Of a DNA stretch of 64,000 bases, positions 28,801 to 36,685 are shown in pieces. This DNA comes from Hyphomicrobiales bacterium (GTDB taxonomy: Bacteria > Pseudomonadota > Alphaproteobacteria > Rhizobiales > Rhizobiaceae), in contig UEGR01000005.1 in assembly GCA_900465685.1 (NCBI GenBank), forward strand, positions 1 to 64,000, given 5' to 3'. Within the stretch, counting starts at the first letter, position 1. Each line of letters starts with the position of its first letter. The notes under the pieces were generated by a model. That model saw nothing but the letters and a program-made list of their open reading frames with translations, was not told the DNA's origin and searched no databases. The translations under genes were made by a program, and so were the position numbers.

Positions 28801-29296
28801 CGTGAAGCGCGGCGCCAATGCCGGGCGTCTGGCAGGCACAGTGACGGCACGTCAGGAGCGCAAGACCCGTACCGGCAACAAGATGGGCATTGTGCAATTG
28901 TCGGATGCCAGCGGCCAGTTTGAAGCCGTGCTGTTCTCGGAAGGTCTCGCGCAATATCGCGATCTTCTGGAAAGTGGCAAATCGGTGGTGATCACTGTGC
29001 AGGCTGAAGACCGCCCGGAAGGCATCGGTTTGCGAATACAGACCGTGCAATCGCTTGAAGATGAGGCCTGCCGTATGCAGAAGGCCATGCGGCTTTATCT
29101 GCGCTCTGCGGAAGCGGTTCGCCACATCGCGCCACATTTCAACACGCGTGGCGATGGACAGGTCAGCCTCATCGTCATCAAGGATAATGGCCAGCGCGAA
29201 GTTGAAATCGAGTTGCCGCATCGCTACCGCGTCAGTCCGCAGATTGCGAGTGCCATGAAAGCCATTCAGGGCGTTGTCGACGTGGAACTGGTTTAG
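25805..29296 (+). CDS. dnaE: DNA polymerase III subunit alpha
   Basis: 1163 residues. N-terminal PHP domain (from HLRVHSAYSLLEGALPLGK), palm with the catalytic aspartates in PDFDIDF (residues 426-432), fingers with FNKSHAAAYAIVSYQTAY, a tandem helix-hairpin-helix region (about 840-900) and a C-terminal OB fold (about 1000-1085). It is the replicative polymerase. The start is the ATG at 25805; an upstream in-frame TTG adds six residues without better support. A terminator follows. Confidence 0.97.
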   Translation: MSDAAADNAAGGSVSTPRFVHLRVHSAYSLLEGALPLGKVIKQAIADQAPAIAVTDTNNLFGALEFAQKASKDGVQPIIGCQVDVAFGDHNDNGRSVNRRLALDLAPLVLLASTEEGYANIVRLVSRSFLDTPAGDPVHIDASWLPALAKDVIVLSGGPLGPIGRSFAADRPDRAQSRLAFLHETFGNRLYVELQRYAGYDRALEAKTVALAYEMELPLVATNEAFFLKAEDYEAHDALLAIAEGQILSNDDRRRLTPDHYLKSRAEMAALFADLPEALDNTVEIAERCSWYTQTRAPILPRFTGESDDPEAAVAEEAGELARQAREGLQMRIESVGLAEGYTAEQYAERLEYEIGIITRMKFPGYFLIVADFIKWAKAHGIPVGPGRGSGAGSLVAYALTITDVDPLRFSLLFERFLNPDRVSMPDFDIDFCQDRREEVIRYVQEKYGRDQVAQIITFGTLQARAVLRDVGRVLEMPYGQVDRLCKLVPQNPANPVSLAQAIETEPKITEEREKEPVVGRLLDMALKLEGLYRHASTHAAGIVIGDRPLSELVPMYRDPRSDMPVTQFNMKWVEQAGLVKFDFLGLKTLTVLETAVKLVARKGIEIDLTRLPFDDALTYEMLSRGETVGVFQVESAGMRKALLGMRPDRIEDIIALVALYRPGPMENIPTYNARKNGEEEIASIHPKIDHLIKETQGVIVYQEQVMQIAQVLSGYSLGEADLLRRAMGKKIREEMDKQRVRFVTGAIDGGVDKAQANMIFDLLAKFADYGFNKSHAAAYAIVSYQTAYMKAHYPVEFLAASMTYDMSNTDKLNDFRREANRLGIEVVPPSVMTSFRPFEVGEKQIFYSLAAIKGVGEAAVDHIVDVRAQKPFESLEDFCERIDPRIVNRRVLESLINAGAMDCFKRERPAMSAGMDRIMGFAQRTQENAASGQSDIFGLSGAPKEQLILPQAAPWLPSEMLHREFQAVGFYLSAHPLDEYRTVLDRMRVQSWADFSAAVKRGANAGRLAGTVTARQERKTRTGNKMGIVQLSDASGQFEAVLFSEGLAQYRDLLESGKSVVITVQAEDRPEGIGLRIQTVQSLEDEACRMQKAMRLYLRSAEAVRHIAPHFNTRGDGQVSLIVIKDNGQREVEIELPHRYRVSPQIASAMKAIQGVVDVELV

Positions 29297-29342
29297 AGCA
29301 TTTCCAGCAAAAGTGTGAAGCGGTTTTGCGCAGGATAATGTG
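29297..29342. repeat. Short dispersed repeat (AGCATTTCCAGCAAAAGTG type)
   Basis: The segment just after the dnaE stop carries AGCATTTCCAGCAAAAGTG followed by GCGGTTTTGCG, a pattern seen repeatedly downstream of genes in Hyphomicrobiales. A partial reverse-complement copy lies at 57943-57980. Confidence 0.5.
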
Positions 29343-29350
29343 TTTTAAAG

Positions 29351-29379
29351 AGCCCGGTCGTGAGACCGGGCTTTTCTTT
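29351..29379 (+). terminator. Terminator after dnaE
   Basis: AGCCCGGTC / GACCGGGCT stem with a four-base loop and TTTCTTTA tail. Confidence 0.85.
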
Positions 29380-30424
29380 ATGCCACGGATGGCACGCCTA
29401 GCGCTTTGCGCACTTCCGGTGCAACCTTGGTGCCAAACAGCTCAATCGATTTCATCGTATATTTATGCGGCAGATTGCCGAGTGCTGTCTGGAAAAGAAA
29501 GCGGTCGTGCTTGAAGTAGCTGTGCTGGGTCAGGATCTTGTCGATGACCTGCTGCGGACTGCCCACCAGAAGCGATCCACGCGGCTCACGCATGGCATCG
29601 AATTGCTCTCGCGTGGTCGGCGGCCAGCCGCGTTCGCGGCCAAGTTTTGCCATGACATGCGAATAAGACGGATAAAACTCATCCGCCGCTTGTTGTGCAT
29701 TTTCAGCGACATAGCCGTGCGAGTTGATTCCAACTTTGAGCTTTTCCGGCGCATGACCGGCTTTTGCGCCAGCTTCGCGATAGAAATCGGTCAGTTGTGC
29801 AAACCGCTCCGGATAACCACCGATGATGGCAAGCGCCAATGGTAGTCCGAGAAGGGCGGCGCGACCGATCGAAGCTGGCGTGCCGCCGACAGCAAGCCAT
29901 ATGGGGAGTGTTTGCTGGACAGCACGAGGATAGACGCCCCGCCCGTCGATGGCCGCACGCGTTGTCCCGGTCCAGCTCACGCGTTCATTGTCGCGAATGG
30001 TCAGAAGCAGATCGAGCTTCTCGGCAAAAAGCGTGTCGTAATCGTCGAGATTGTACCCGAAGAGCGGGAAGGATTCGATGAAGGAGCCGCGTCCGGCCAT
30101 GATTTCGGCGCGCCCATTCGAGATCAGGTCGAGCGTTGAAAACTGCTGATAAACACGCACGGGATCATCGGAGGAGAGAACAGTGACTGCGCTCGTCAGC
30201 CGGATGTTTTTTGTCCGCGAGGCTGCGGCGGCCAGAACAACTGCGGGTGCGGATATGGAATAATCGGGCCGATGGTGTTCACCAAGGCCGAAAACATCAA
30301 GCCCCACCTGATCGGCCAGCTCAATCTCCTCGATCAGATTGCTGATACGCTGTTGCGGCGAGATGGGCCTGCCGGTTTCCAGGTCTGGGCCAAGATCGCC
30401 AAAGGTATAGATTCCCAGTTCCAT
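29378..30424 (-). CDS. LLM-class flavin-dependent oxidoreductase
   Basis: 348 residues of the bacterial luciferase-like (F420/FMN monooxygenase) fold: [34 protein letters not shown] and [20 protein letters not shown] are typical. Such enzymes use reduced flavin to oxidise diverse small molecules; the substrate cannot be read from sequence. It lies 119 bases downstream of an NAD(P)-binding protein gene on the same strand, with a terminator-like hairpin between them, so it may be a separate unit. Confidence 0.88.
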   Translation of the reverse strand: MELGIYTFGDLGPDLETGRPISPQQRISNLIEEIELADQVGLDVFGLGEHHRPDYSISAPAVVLAAAASRTKNIRLTSAVTVLSSDDPVRVYQQFSTLDLISNGRAEIMAGRGSFIESFPLFGYNLDDYDTLFAEKLDLLLTIRDNERVSWTGTTRAAIDGRGVYPRAVQQTLPIWLAVGGTPASIGRAALLGLPLALAIIGGYPERFAQLTDFYREAGAKAGHAPEKLKVGINSHGYVAENAQQAADEFYPSYSHVMAKLGRERGWPPTTREQFDAMREPRGSLLVGSPQQVIDKILTQHSYFKHDRFLFQTALGNLPHKYTMKSIELFGTKVAPEVRKALGVPSVA

Positions 30425-30454
30425 GAGGTTTCCGCCTGTTGTTTCTCAATCAAT

Positions 30455-30484
30455 AAAGCCGGATGACATTCGCCACCCGGCTTT
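30455..30484 (-). terminator. Terminator-like hairpin after the NAD(P)-binding protein gene
   Basis: AAAGCCGG (30455-30462) and CCGGCTTT (30477-30484) with a short imperfect extension; read on the minus strand it is followed by ATTGATTG, so the T-tract is weak. Confidence 0.5.
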
Positions 30485-30543
30485 GATGCTAAAGCAGTTC
30501 TCGATCTACTTCGATAGGATCGAACGCGATCGCGAGGCTGTAA

Positions 30544-31185
30544 TCAATAGGCAGCGGTGAAGCGCTTGCCGATATGCTTGCCCTGTTCGGCCTCATCGAC
30601 AATGGCGACGGCCAGATCGGCGACCGAAATAGCACTTTCGCCCTTATCGTTGAAAACCGGCTCGTCGCCGCCAAGACGATATTTGCCCGTGCGTTCACCG
30701 GGCTGGAGCATGATTGCGGGGGATACGAAGGTCCAGTCTAGACCGTCTTCCTTGCGCAGTTCGTTCAGGGCTTCACGAGCGCCGAGCGCGCCTTCTTTCC
30801 ATTCTGCGGGGAATTCAGCGGAATCGACAAGCTGCTGGCCGTTGATTGAAAGGCTGCCCGCGCCGCCAACAGCGATCAGGCGCTTGACGCCTGCCTTCTT
30901 GGCAGCCTCATTGATCGAGCGACTGCCCTTGATGTGGTTCTCACGAATATTCGCGTCGCCCCAGCCGGGATTGAAAGCGGAAATGATGATGTCGTGACCA
31001 GCAAGCTGCTTGGCCAGCGCGTCCGTGTCGTACACGTCCGTCTTGACGGCGGTTACATTGGCAAGCTGTTCAACCTTTTCCGGGTGGCGAACCAGCGCTG
31101 TAACATGATGACCGCGCGATGCGGCTTCTTTCAGGATTGCCGCGCCAACAAAACCCGTCGCGCCGATGAGTGCGATTTTAGCCAT
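30544..31185 (-). CDS. NAD(P)-binding oxidoreductase (YwnB-like SDR)
   Basis: 213 residues. The N-terminal Rossmann motif IALIGATGFVGAAILKEAASRGH is an NmrA/YwnB-type GxxGxxG dinucleotide site, with SAFNPGW and WTFVSPAIMLQPGERTG typical of the atypical short-chain dehydrogenases related to flavin reductase B. The HxlR regulator gene lies divergently 269 bases away, a common arrangement in which HxlR controls the reductase. Physiological substrate unknown. Confidence 0.85.
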   Translation of the reverse strand: MAKIALIGATGFVGAAILKEAASRGHHVTALVRHPEKVEQLANVTAVKTDVYDTDALAKQLAGHDIIISAFNPGWGDANIRENHIKGSRSINEAAKKAGVKRLIAVGGAGSLSINGQQLVDSAEFPAEWKEGALGAREALNELRKEDGLDWTFVSPAIMLQPGERTGKYRLGGDEPVFNDKGESAISVADLAVAIVDEAEQGKHIGKRFTAAY

Positions 31186-31243
31186 TCCAATTCCTTCCTT
31201 ACGCTTTTATAGCGTTGCGGTTTAAGGTATGTTTCATAATCAG

Positions 31244-31258
31244 GTTATTTCTGGTAAC
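31244..31258. promoter_or_regulatory. Candidate operator between the divergent reductase and HxlR genes
   Basis: GTTA (31244-31247) and TAAC (31255-31258) form a spaced dyad in the 269-base divergent gap. HxlR proteins bind inverted repeats, so this is a possible site, but the arms are short. Confidence 0.25.
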
Positions 31259-31454
31259 TACATATGTCAGGCTTGAAGGCTTGTGAAGAACGCACTTCTA
31301 CATGGGTAAGAAACATGGAAGTAACCGCCCAAAAGGCAAGGCGAGGTATGGGGAAGATTGCCAGCTCGGGCGCCGACCCAAAGCCTGATCGTTGCAACCG
31401 GGAGGTAATACCGAAGCATCCGGTTTGATCCGATGAAGCGAGTATGTGATAAGA

Positions 31455-31874
31455 ATGACTATGACGATACCAACACGACCAGACGCCAAGACGCCGCTAT
31501 TGTCTTCAACACCGGCCTTTGAGACGGACGGCAAGGGGTCTTGCCCGATCCGTGACGTGCTTGACCGTGTCGGCGACACATGGAGCATTCTGGTTGTATT
31601 CAGTTTGCAAAGCGGCTCTATGCGTTTCAATGCCTTACGGCGTGAAATTGAAGGAATCTCGCAGCGTATGCTGACAGTTACGCTGCGCTCGCTCGAGCGT
31701 GACGGGCTGGTTTCGCGCCATGTGCGTCCGACGTCACCGCCGGAGGTGGAGTATTCACTGACCGAGCTTGGCCATTCACTGGCGGGGCCTATCGACAGTC
31801 TGGGTCAATGGGCGGTCGCAAACCGAACGGCGTTGCGCAGCGCTCGCTCCCGTTTCGATAGCGAACAGGAATAG
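31455..31874 (+). CDS. HxlR-family winged-helix regulator
   Basis: 139 residues. A Cys in the N-terminal part (SCPIRDVLDRVGDTWSILVV) is followed by the winged helix (GISQRMLTVTLRSLERDGLV, then VEYSLTELGHSL). HxlR members often sense reactive electrophiles or oxidants through that Cys and control neighbouring reductases. Start choice is uncertain: ATG at 31455 is taken, with a GTG three codons earlier and another ATG two codons later; none has a strong ribosome site. Confidence 0.88.
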   Translation: MTMTIPTRPDAKTPLLSSTPAFETDGKGSCPIRDVLDRVGDTWSILVVFSLQSGSMRFNALRREIEGISQRMLTVTLRSLERDGLVSRHVRPTSPPEVEYSLTELGHSLAGPIDSLGQWAVANRTALRSARSRFDSEQE

Positions 31875-31937
31875 CAGGCTGGAACTGATTCCTGTCCGGC
31901 ACGTTGGCCTTGGGGCGGCGTAACAGGAGACGATTCC

Positions 31938-32135
31938 ATGCCTGCAAAATCTCAAGCCCAACAGAAAGCTGCGGGTGCCGCGCTTGCAGCCAAGCGCGGC
32001 GAGATCAAGCTCAGTGAGCTTTTCGGTGCATCGAAGGAAATGTATGAATCGATGACCGAGAAGGAACTGGAGGAATTTGCGGAGACCAAGCGCAAAGGCC
32101 TGCCTGAGCATGTCGACGACAAAAAGGCCTCCTGA
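31938..32135 (+). CDS. DUF3008 family small protein
   Basis: 65 residues, highly charged: MPAKSQAQQKAAGAALAAKR followed by a helical segment ending in a Lys-rich tail. The N-terminal motif is characteristic of DUF3008, a short soluble family of unknown function, often stress-linked. GGAG precedes the ATG. No membrane segment. Confidence 0.85.
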   Translation: MPAKSQAQQKAAGAALAAKRGEIKLSELFGASKEMYESMTEKELEEFAETKRKGLPEHVDDKKAS

Positions 32136-32179
32136 TTTGTAATCAAGGGGCCTCTTCGGTCTGGCGGTTGCCGGTGGGT

Positions 32180-32605
32180 TTACTCGGCGGCTTTGGTTTG
32201 AACCAGTTCGATGGCGGTCAGCTTGCCATTGGTGATGCCGCAACGCAGGTTGACGCCATCCCACTTATAGCCTGTGCTCTTGATGCGCGCTTCGCCCGGC
32301 ACGGAGATCACGGCTGATACCTTGCGAGGGTCCTTGGTGCTGAACTTCGACGACGTATCATTGGTCGTTGCCGATGAAATGTCATCCTTGGTAAAGCCCA
32401 GACGATCGTATTTCTTGTCCTTCTTCACCAGATCATAGCCGCTGGCCACGCAATCGGCGACCTGCGGCGAGGCGTGCTGGTCCTTGACCAAAGTCTGGTA
32501 ATTCCCGGTAAAATCTTTCGAGCGTTTCGGAACGGCGTCCGCGTGGGCGGCGCTCGCAAAGCCGATTGCGCAAATGGTGGAAAGTATAATTTTAGTCAAT
32601 TGCAT
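32180..32605 (-). CDS. Small exported protein, possibly BspC-like
   Basis: 141 residues starting MQLTKIILSTICAIGFASAA with signal-peptidase cleavage likely after AHA (around residue 20-22). The mature part is about 120 residues, basic, with two cysteines (in ADCVASGYDL and LRCGITNGK) that could form a disulfide in the periplasm. An in-frame ATG three codons upstream abuts the AAAAGG ribosome site, so the internal ATG is preferred. I do not recognise a domain with certainty. Chromosomal position recalls the Brucella secreted protein BspC, but I cannot confirm homology. Confidence 0.7.
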   Translation of the reverse strand: MQLTKIILSTICAIGFASAAHADAVPKRSKDFTGNYQTLVKDQHASPQVADCVASGYDLVKKDKKYDRLGFTKDDISSATTNDTSSKFSTKDPRKVSAVISVPGEARIKSTGYKWDGVNLRCGITNGKLTAIELVQTKAAE

Positions 32606-32773
32606 GCCCCACATCCTTTTCGGAAACCGTGCAAAATAAGCAACAAGAGCGCTTCCAACGATTCTATCTCAAGCGGAACCGTTCTGGAATCGATAATACC
32701 GCATCAAATTAGAAACCGGATTTGGATTTTTTTATGAATTCCGGGCGGTTAGAGTAAAACTCTCGTGACCACC

Positions 32774-33856
32774 TTACTGGCATATGCGTGCTGTGCAGCT
32801 CTTGCCATGACACCCCTGATCGAGATGCATATTGGTGCGGTGCGCCGCATCGCCATCGGGGCCGATAACGGTCATGAATAGCTTGCAGCTTGCGCCATGC
32901 ACGGCGCGCCAAAAGGCCTTTTCCTTGTCGGCTCCGTTCCAGCCGCTTTCCAGCTCGGTCTTGCTGCCGTCGGAGAACGTGAACGACATGATGTCGAGCG
33001 CATTGCCAAACGCATGTTCGGAGACGCGGCCTGTCGATGCGCCATTCACCTTGCGGCATTGATAATCAGAGCCGGTGCCGATCTGCGTAATCTTGACGTC
33101 CTTGCCGTAAATATCGTGGGCAGCGTTTTTCACGTCGTTGCTCCACTGGGCCAGTGTCACTGCCATGGCGCAGTTCGTCGTGACGGGGTTTGCGAGCTTG
33201 AGCGGTTCGTCCTTGCCGATTGCCGTCAGTGATAGCGGCGAATGAACGCCGCATTGTGCGCCATCTGCGATGGGCGACAGGAGCTTGCCTTCGACGTCGC
33301 CGGAAATGAGCGCAGGGCAGGCGACCTGATAGACACGCTCGTCAGGGGCGGGTTTCGCAGGTTCAGGCTGTTTCGGCTCGGCATGTTCCGGCGGGGTTGG
33401 CTTTTCAGGCGGTACGATGACAGCAGGCTGGGCCTCGTTTTTCGGTCCGGGTTTCTCATCCGGTTTGGTTTCCGGTGCCGGTGCCGGGGCTGGCGTCGGC
33501 ACTGGCGCTGCCTCCGGGACCGGTTCCGGTCTGGGAGCAGGTGTCGGAACGGGAACAACCACAGGCAATGCGGACTGGGATATCGGCCTTTCCGGCGTTT
33601 TCTGTTCCTGTCGGGGGGCAGGCTGCCTGCTTTGCCGCTTCTTTTGCGACTTCGCCGACGGGCGCTTGCGCTGCTGCTTTGCCTTTTGCGCGTCGCGTTT
33701 CAGGATTTTTTCGATGAATGTCTGCGCCTGGGCGGGCTGAGGGTAAAGGATCGCCGCTCCAGCCGGAGCGAGTAAACTGAGGGTGAGAATTGCGGTAATC
33801 GAATCTTTGCGGGATAGGAAACGGGGCAGAACCAGCAACACCGATGAACACCTCAT
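32774..33856 (-). CDS. Extensin-like family protein with proline-rich linker
   Basis: 360 residues. A signal-anchor (about 17-45) leads to a Lys/Arg/Gln-rich segment (50-90), then a long Pro/Ala/Glu-rich linker (95-175) suited to spanning the periplasm. The C-terminal extensin-like domain (about 180-360) has SEHAFGNALDIMSF and RTNMHLDQGCHG, an arrangement resembling D-Ala-D-Ala metallopeptidases of the M15/LAS type, with several cysteines. A role in peptidoglycan or outer-envelope attachment is inferred. Start is not strongly defined. Confidence 0.85.
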   Translation of the reverse strand: MRCSSVLLVLPRFLSRKDSITAILTLSLLAPAGAAILYPQPAQAQTFIEKILKRDAQKAKQQRKRPSAKSQKKRQSRQPAPRQEQKTPERPISQSALPVVVPVPTPAPRPEPVPEAAPVPTPAPAPAPETKPDEKPGPKNEAQPAVIVPPEKPTPPEHAEPKQPEPAKPAPDERVYQVACPALISGDVEGKLLSPIADGAQCGVHSPLSLTAIGKDEPLKLANPVTTNCAMAVTLAQWSNDVKNAAHDIYGKDVKITQIGTGSDYQCRKVNGASTGRVSEHAFGNALDIMSFTFSDGSKTELESGWNGADKEKAFWRAVHGASCKLFMTVIGPDGDAAHRTNMHLDQGCHGKSCTARICQ

Positions 33857-34184
33857 ATTCTACAGCCCCGACTGCATAATGCGGTAAATAGAGGCCACGT
33901 TCCTTCACGCTTGATGGCAATATGTTGCAAAGGACGGCAAAAAACGCTTTAAACGCCCGGTTATCAGGGCTTTGGCAAGCGTTCGAACTTGACAAGATGA
34001 CATGCACATGACTAAAAGCCCGCCATCGCTGGCGCTTTAACGCGCTGGCGTTTCATTTGACGTGTCCCGTGGATGGAGATCGCTGCTGCGCGCTTCATCC
34101 TGTCAGTCCTCGAAAACGGAGGGCAGAGGAGGGCGCGTTTCCTGTCTGCGCCGTATGGCGCACTAACTTTTTGAAGGAAATGCG
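33857..34184. other. Non-coding leader region of rpsD
   Basis: The 328 bases hold the promoter described at 33989 and a GC-rich leader with CGCCA/TGGCG and related inverted motifs (34022-34051). A structured leader before an S4 gene could serve S4 autoregulation, but I do not recognise a known motif. Confidence 0.4.
33989..34017 (+). promoter_or_regulatory. Putative rpsD promoter
   Basis: TTGACA (33989-33994), 17-base spacer, CTAAAA (34012-34017), giving a leader of about 165 bases. Confidence 0.55.
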
Positions 34185-34802
34185 ATGAGCAAGCGCGAAT
34201 CCGCAAAGTATAAGATTGACCGCCGTCTTGGCGAAAACATCTGGGGCCGTCCGAAGTCCCCGGTTAACCGTCGTGAATATGGCCCTGGCCAGCACGGCCA
34301 GCGCCGCAAGGGCAAGCTCTCGGACTTCGGTGTGCAGCTGCGCGCCAAGCAGAAGCTCAAGGGTTTCTACGGCGATATCTCGGAAAAGCAGTTCCGCAAG
34401 ACCTATGACGAAGCCGCTCGCCGCAAGGGCGACACGGGTGAAAACCTGATCGGTCTTCTCGAATCGCGTCTGGACGCTGTTGTGTACCGCGCAAAGTTCG
34501 TTCCGACGATCTTCGCTGCACGCCAGTTCATCAACCACGGTCACGTGAACGTGAACGGCCGTCGCGTCAACATCCAGTCCTTCCGCCTGAAGGCCGGTGA
34601 CGTTGTTGAAGTTCGTGAAAAGTCGAAGCAGCTGGTTGTTGTTCTCGAAGCTGTTCAGCTCGCAGAACGCGATGTACCTGACTACATCGAAGCAGATCAC
34701 AACAAGATGGTTGCGACCTACGCCCGCGTTCCGACCCTGACGGATGTGCCTTACGCCGTCCAGATGGAACCGAACCTCGTCGTCGAATTCTATTCGCGTT
34801 AA
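34185..34802 (+). CDS. rpsD: 30S ribosomal protein S4
   Basis: 205 residues. [20 protein letters not shown], the S4 N-terminal domain and the RNA-binding S4 fold with [18 protein letters not shown] are plain. It nucleates 16S assembly. It stands alone, outside the alpha operon where enterobacteria keep it, as is usual in this group. GAAGGAAA precedes the ATG. Confidence 0.98.
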   Translation: MSKRESAKYKIDRRLGENIWGRPKSPVNRREYGPGQHGQRRKGKLSDFGVQLRAKQKLKGFYGDISEKQFRKTYDEAARRKGDTGENLIGLLESRLDAVVYRAKFVPTIFAARQFINHGHVNVNGRRVNIQSFRLKAGDVVEVREKSKQLVVVLEAVQLAERDVPDYIEADHNKMVATYARVPTLTDVPYAVQMEPNLVVEFYSR

Positions 34803-34840
34803 TCTGGTCGCCTTCGGGCACCACTTATCGCAAAGAAATG

Positions 34841-34872
34841 GCCGCCCATGGTTTCCCCATGGGCGGCTTTTC
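34841..34872 (+). terminator. Terminator after rpsD
   Basis: 11-bp perfect stem GCCGCCCATGG / CCATGGGCGGC (34841-34851, 34857-34867), loop of five, TTTT tail. An in-frame ATG for ttcA falls inside it, one reason to reject that start. Confidence 0.85.
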
Positions 34873-34913
34873 TGTATGTAAAGCGCAGTACGAGACAGCA
34901 TCCGAGAAGAACC

Positions 34914-35828
34914 ATGAACGCTTTCGATCTGAACATTGCGCCAGATAATTCGCCCGGTATATCGGAAGACACCAGCGGAGACGGTTGCCATGCGCTGTTT
35001 CGCGAAGTGCCCACTTCGGTCGAATTCAACAAGCTGCGCAAGCGCCTTCTGCGTCTGACGCGTCAGGCTATCGAAGATTTCGGGATGGTGAAGCCGGGCG
35101 AGCGCTGGATGATCTGTCTGTCCGGCGGCAAGGATTCCTATGGCCTGCTGGCGCTGCTGCTCGACCTCAAATGGCGCGGACTGCTGCCGGTGGAACTGCT
35201 GGCCGTCAATCTGGATCAGGGGCAACCGAATTTTCCAAAGCACATTCTGCCCGATTTCCTGAATCGCTATGGCATCGAGCATCGCATCGAATATCAGGAC
35301 ACCTATTCAATCGTGACGGAAAAGCTGCCAGAGACCAGCACCTATTGCTCGCTCTGTTCGCGCCTGCGTCGCGGCAACCTCTATCGTATCGCTCGTGAGG
35401 AAGGCTGCTCGGCCATTGTTCTCGGCCATCATCGCGAGGATATCCTCGAAACCTTCTTCATGAACCTGTTCCATGGCGGACGTCTCGCCGCGATGCCGCC
35501 GAAGCTTTTGAACGACGAAGGCGACCTGATGGTTTTCCGCCCGCTGGCCTATGCTGCGGAAGACGACCTTGAGAAGTTTGCGACGGCCATGCAGTTTCCG
35601 ATCATTCCATGCGACCTGTGCGGCAGCCAGGAAGGGCTCCAGCGCAATGCCATGAAGGCCATGCTGACGGATATTGAAAAGCGCATGCCGGGCCGTAAGG
35701 ACACGATGATCCGCGCTATGACCAACGTGCGTCCGAGCCACCTGCTGGACCGCAAGCTGTTCGATTTCGCAGGCCTGATGGCTGGCCCGCATGAGGAGAA
35801 GAGTGAGGGGAATGACAGTGCGCTTTGA
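34914..35828 (+). CDS. ttcA: tRNA 2-thiocytidine(32) synthetase TtcA
   Basis: 304 residues. PP-loop motif [13 protein letters not shown] activates C32 with ATP, and two CxxC motifs (TYCSLCSR and CDLCGS) bind the [4Fe-4S] cluster used for sulfur transfer. [17 protein letters not shown] is conserved. The start at 34914 follows GAGAAG; an upstream ATG at 34848 lies in the rpsD terminator. The next gene overlaps its last bases. Confidence 0.95.
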   Translation: MNAFDLNIAPDNSPGISEDTSGDGCHALFREVPTSVEFNKLRKRLLRLTRQAIEDFGMVKPGERWMICLSGGKDSYGLLALLLDLKWRGLLPVELLAVNLDQGQPNFPKHILPDFLNRYGIEHRIEYQDTYSIVTEKLPETSTYCSLCSRLRRGNLYRIAREEGCSAIVLGHHREDILETFFMNLFHGGRLAAMPPKLLNDEGDLMVFRPLAYAAEDDLEKFATAMQFPIIPCDLCGSQEGLQRNAMKAMLTDIEKRMPGRKDTMIRAMTNVRPSHLLDRKLFDFAGLMAGPHEEKSEGNDSAL

Positions 35829-36645
35829 TGAAGGCCAGATCGACTGGCTTGCCGATCTTTTGGCAGAGGCCGCCCAACAGGAAGTCATGCCGCGTTTCCG
35901 CAAGCTTGATGCGGACGATATCCGACAGAAAACATCGCCAGCCGATCTGGTAACGGAAGCCGATGTCAATGCAGAGCGCTTTATCACCGCAAAGCTGAAA
36001 GAGCGTTATCCCGATGCTATGATCGTGGGTGAGGAAGCTTGTTCCGATAATCCAGCCTTGCTCGATGGGCTCGGCGATGCCGATTTTGCTTTCACCATCG
36101 ATCCGGTGGACGGCACATTCAATTTCGCATCCGGTGTGCCGCTCTTTGGTGTGATGCTGGCCGTTGTGTCCAAAGGCGAGACCGTAGCGGGTATTATTCA
36201 CGATCCGGTTGGCAATGACTGGATCATGGCCTCAAAGGGTAGCGGTAGCTATGTTCGCCATGCTAGCGGCAGCACGCGAAAGGTGCGCGTTGCCGAACCT
36301 GCTGGTATCAACCAGATGACAGGCTCGATTTCATGGCAATATACGGCTGAGCCGATGCGTTCCCGTCTGGCGCGCAATCACACGAAATTTCTGTCGCAGA
36401 TCGGTTACCGCTGCGCGGCGCATGAATATCGCATTCTCGCGACAGGCGGTGCGCATTTCGCCGTCTACAACAAGCTCATGCCGTGGGATCATTTGCCCGG
36501 CGCGCTGATCCATCAGGAAGCGGGCGGCCATCTCGCACGCTGGGACGGCAGTGAATATCACCCGTCGCATATCGGTGGCGGCATATTGGCCGCACCGAGC
36601 AAGGAGAGCTGGCAGGCCATTCAGGCTGCGCTCTGGGAAGAATGA
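35812..36645 (+). CDS. Inositol monophosphatase-family phosphatase
   Basis: 277 residues. The metal-binding motifs VGEEA (Glu), [12 protein letters not shown] (two Asp) and [16 protein letters not shown] (Asp) are all in place, so it should be an active Mg-dependent, Li-sensitive phosphatase. Candidates are inositol-1-phosphate, histidinol phosphate or 3'-phosphoadenosine 5'-phosphate. ATG at 35812 overlaps ttcA by 17 bases; an ATG at 35791 and a GTG at 35818 are alternatives. Confidence 0.88.
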   Translation: MTVRFDEGQIDWLADLLAEAAQQEVMPRFRKLDADDIRQKTSPADLVTEADVNAERFITAKLKERYPDAMIVGEEACSDNPALLDGLGDADFAFTIDPVDGTFNFASGVPLFGVMLAVVSKGETVAGIIHDPVGNDWIMASKGSGSYVRHASGSTRKVRVAEPAGINQMTGSISWQYTAEPMRSRLARNHTKFLSQIGYRCAAHEYRILATGGAHFAVYNKLMPWDHLPGALIHQEAGGHLARWDGSEYHPSHIGGGILAAPSKESWQAIQAALWEE

Positions 36646-36649
36646 GAAC

Positions 36650-36677
36650 AAAAAGCCCGCCAATTGGCGGGCTTTTT
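36650..36677. terminator. Bidirectional terminator between convergent genes
   Basis: AAAAAGCCCGCC / GGCGGGCTTTTT, 12-bp stem with a four-base loop, poly-A on one side and poly-T on the other, serving both flanking genes. Confidence 0.9.
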
Positions 36678-36685
36678 GTTTGGTC

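Noticed and set aside
25325-29221. A 1298-codon open frame antisense to dnaE
   Set aside because: Long antisense frames arise in GC-rich coding DNA; composition (His, Arg, Gln rich) and lack of ribosome site and family likeness mark it as a shadow.
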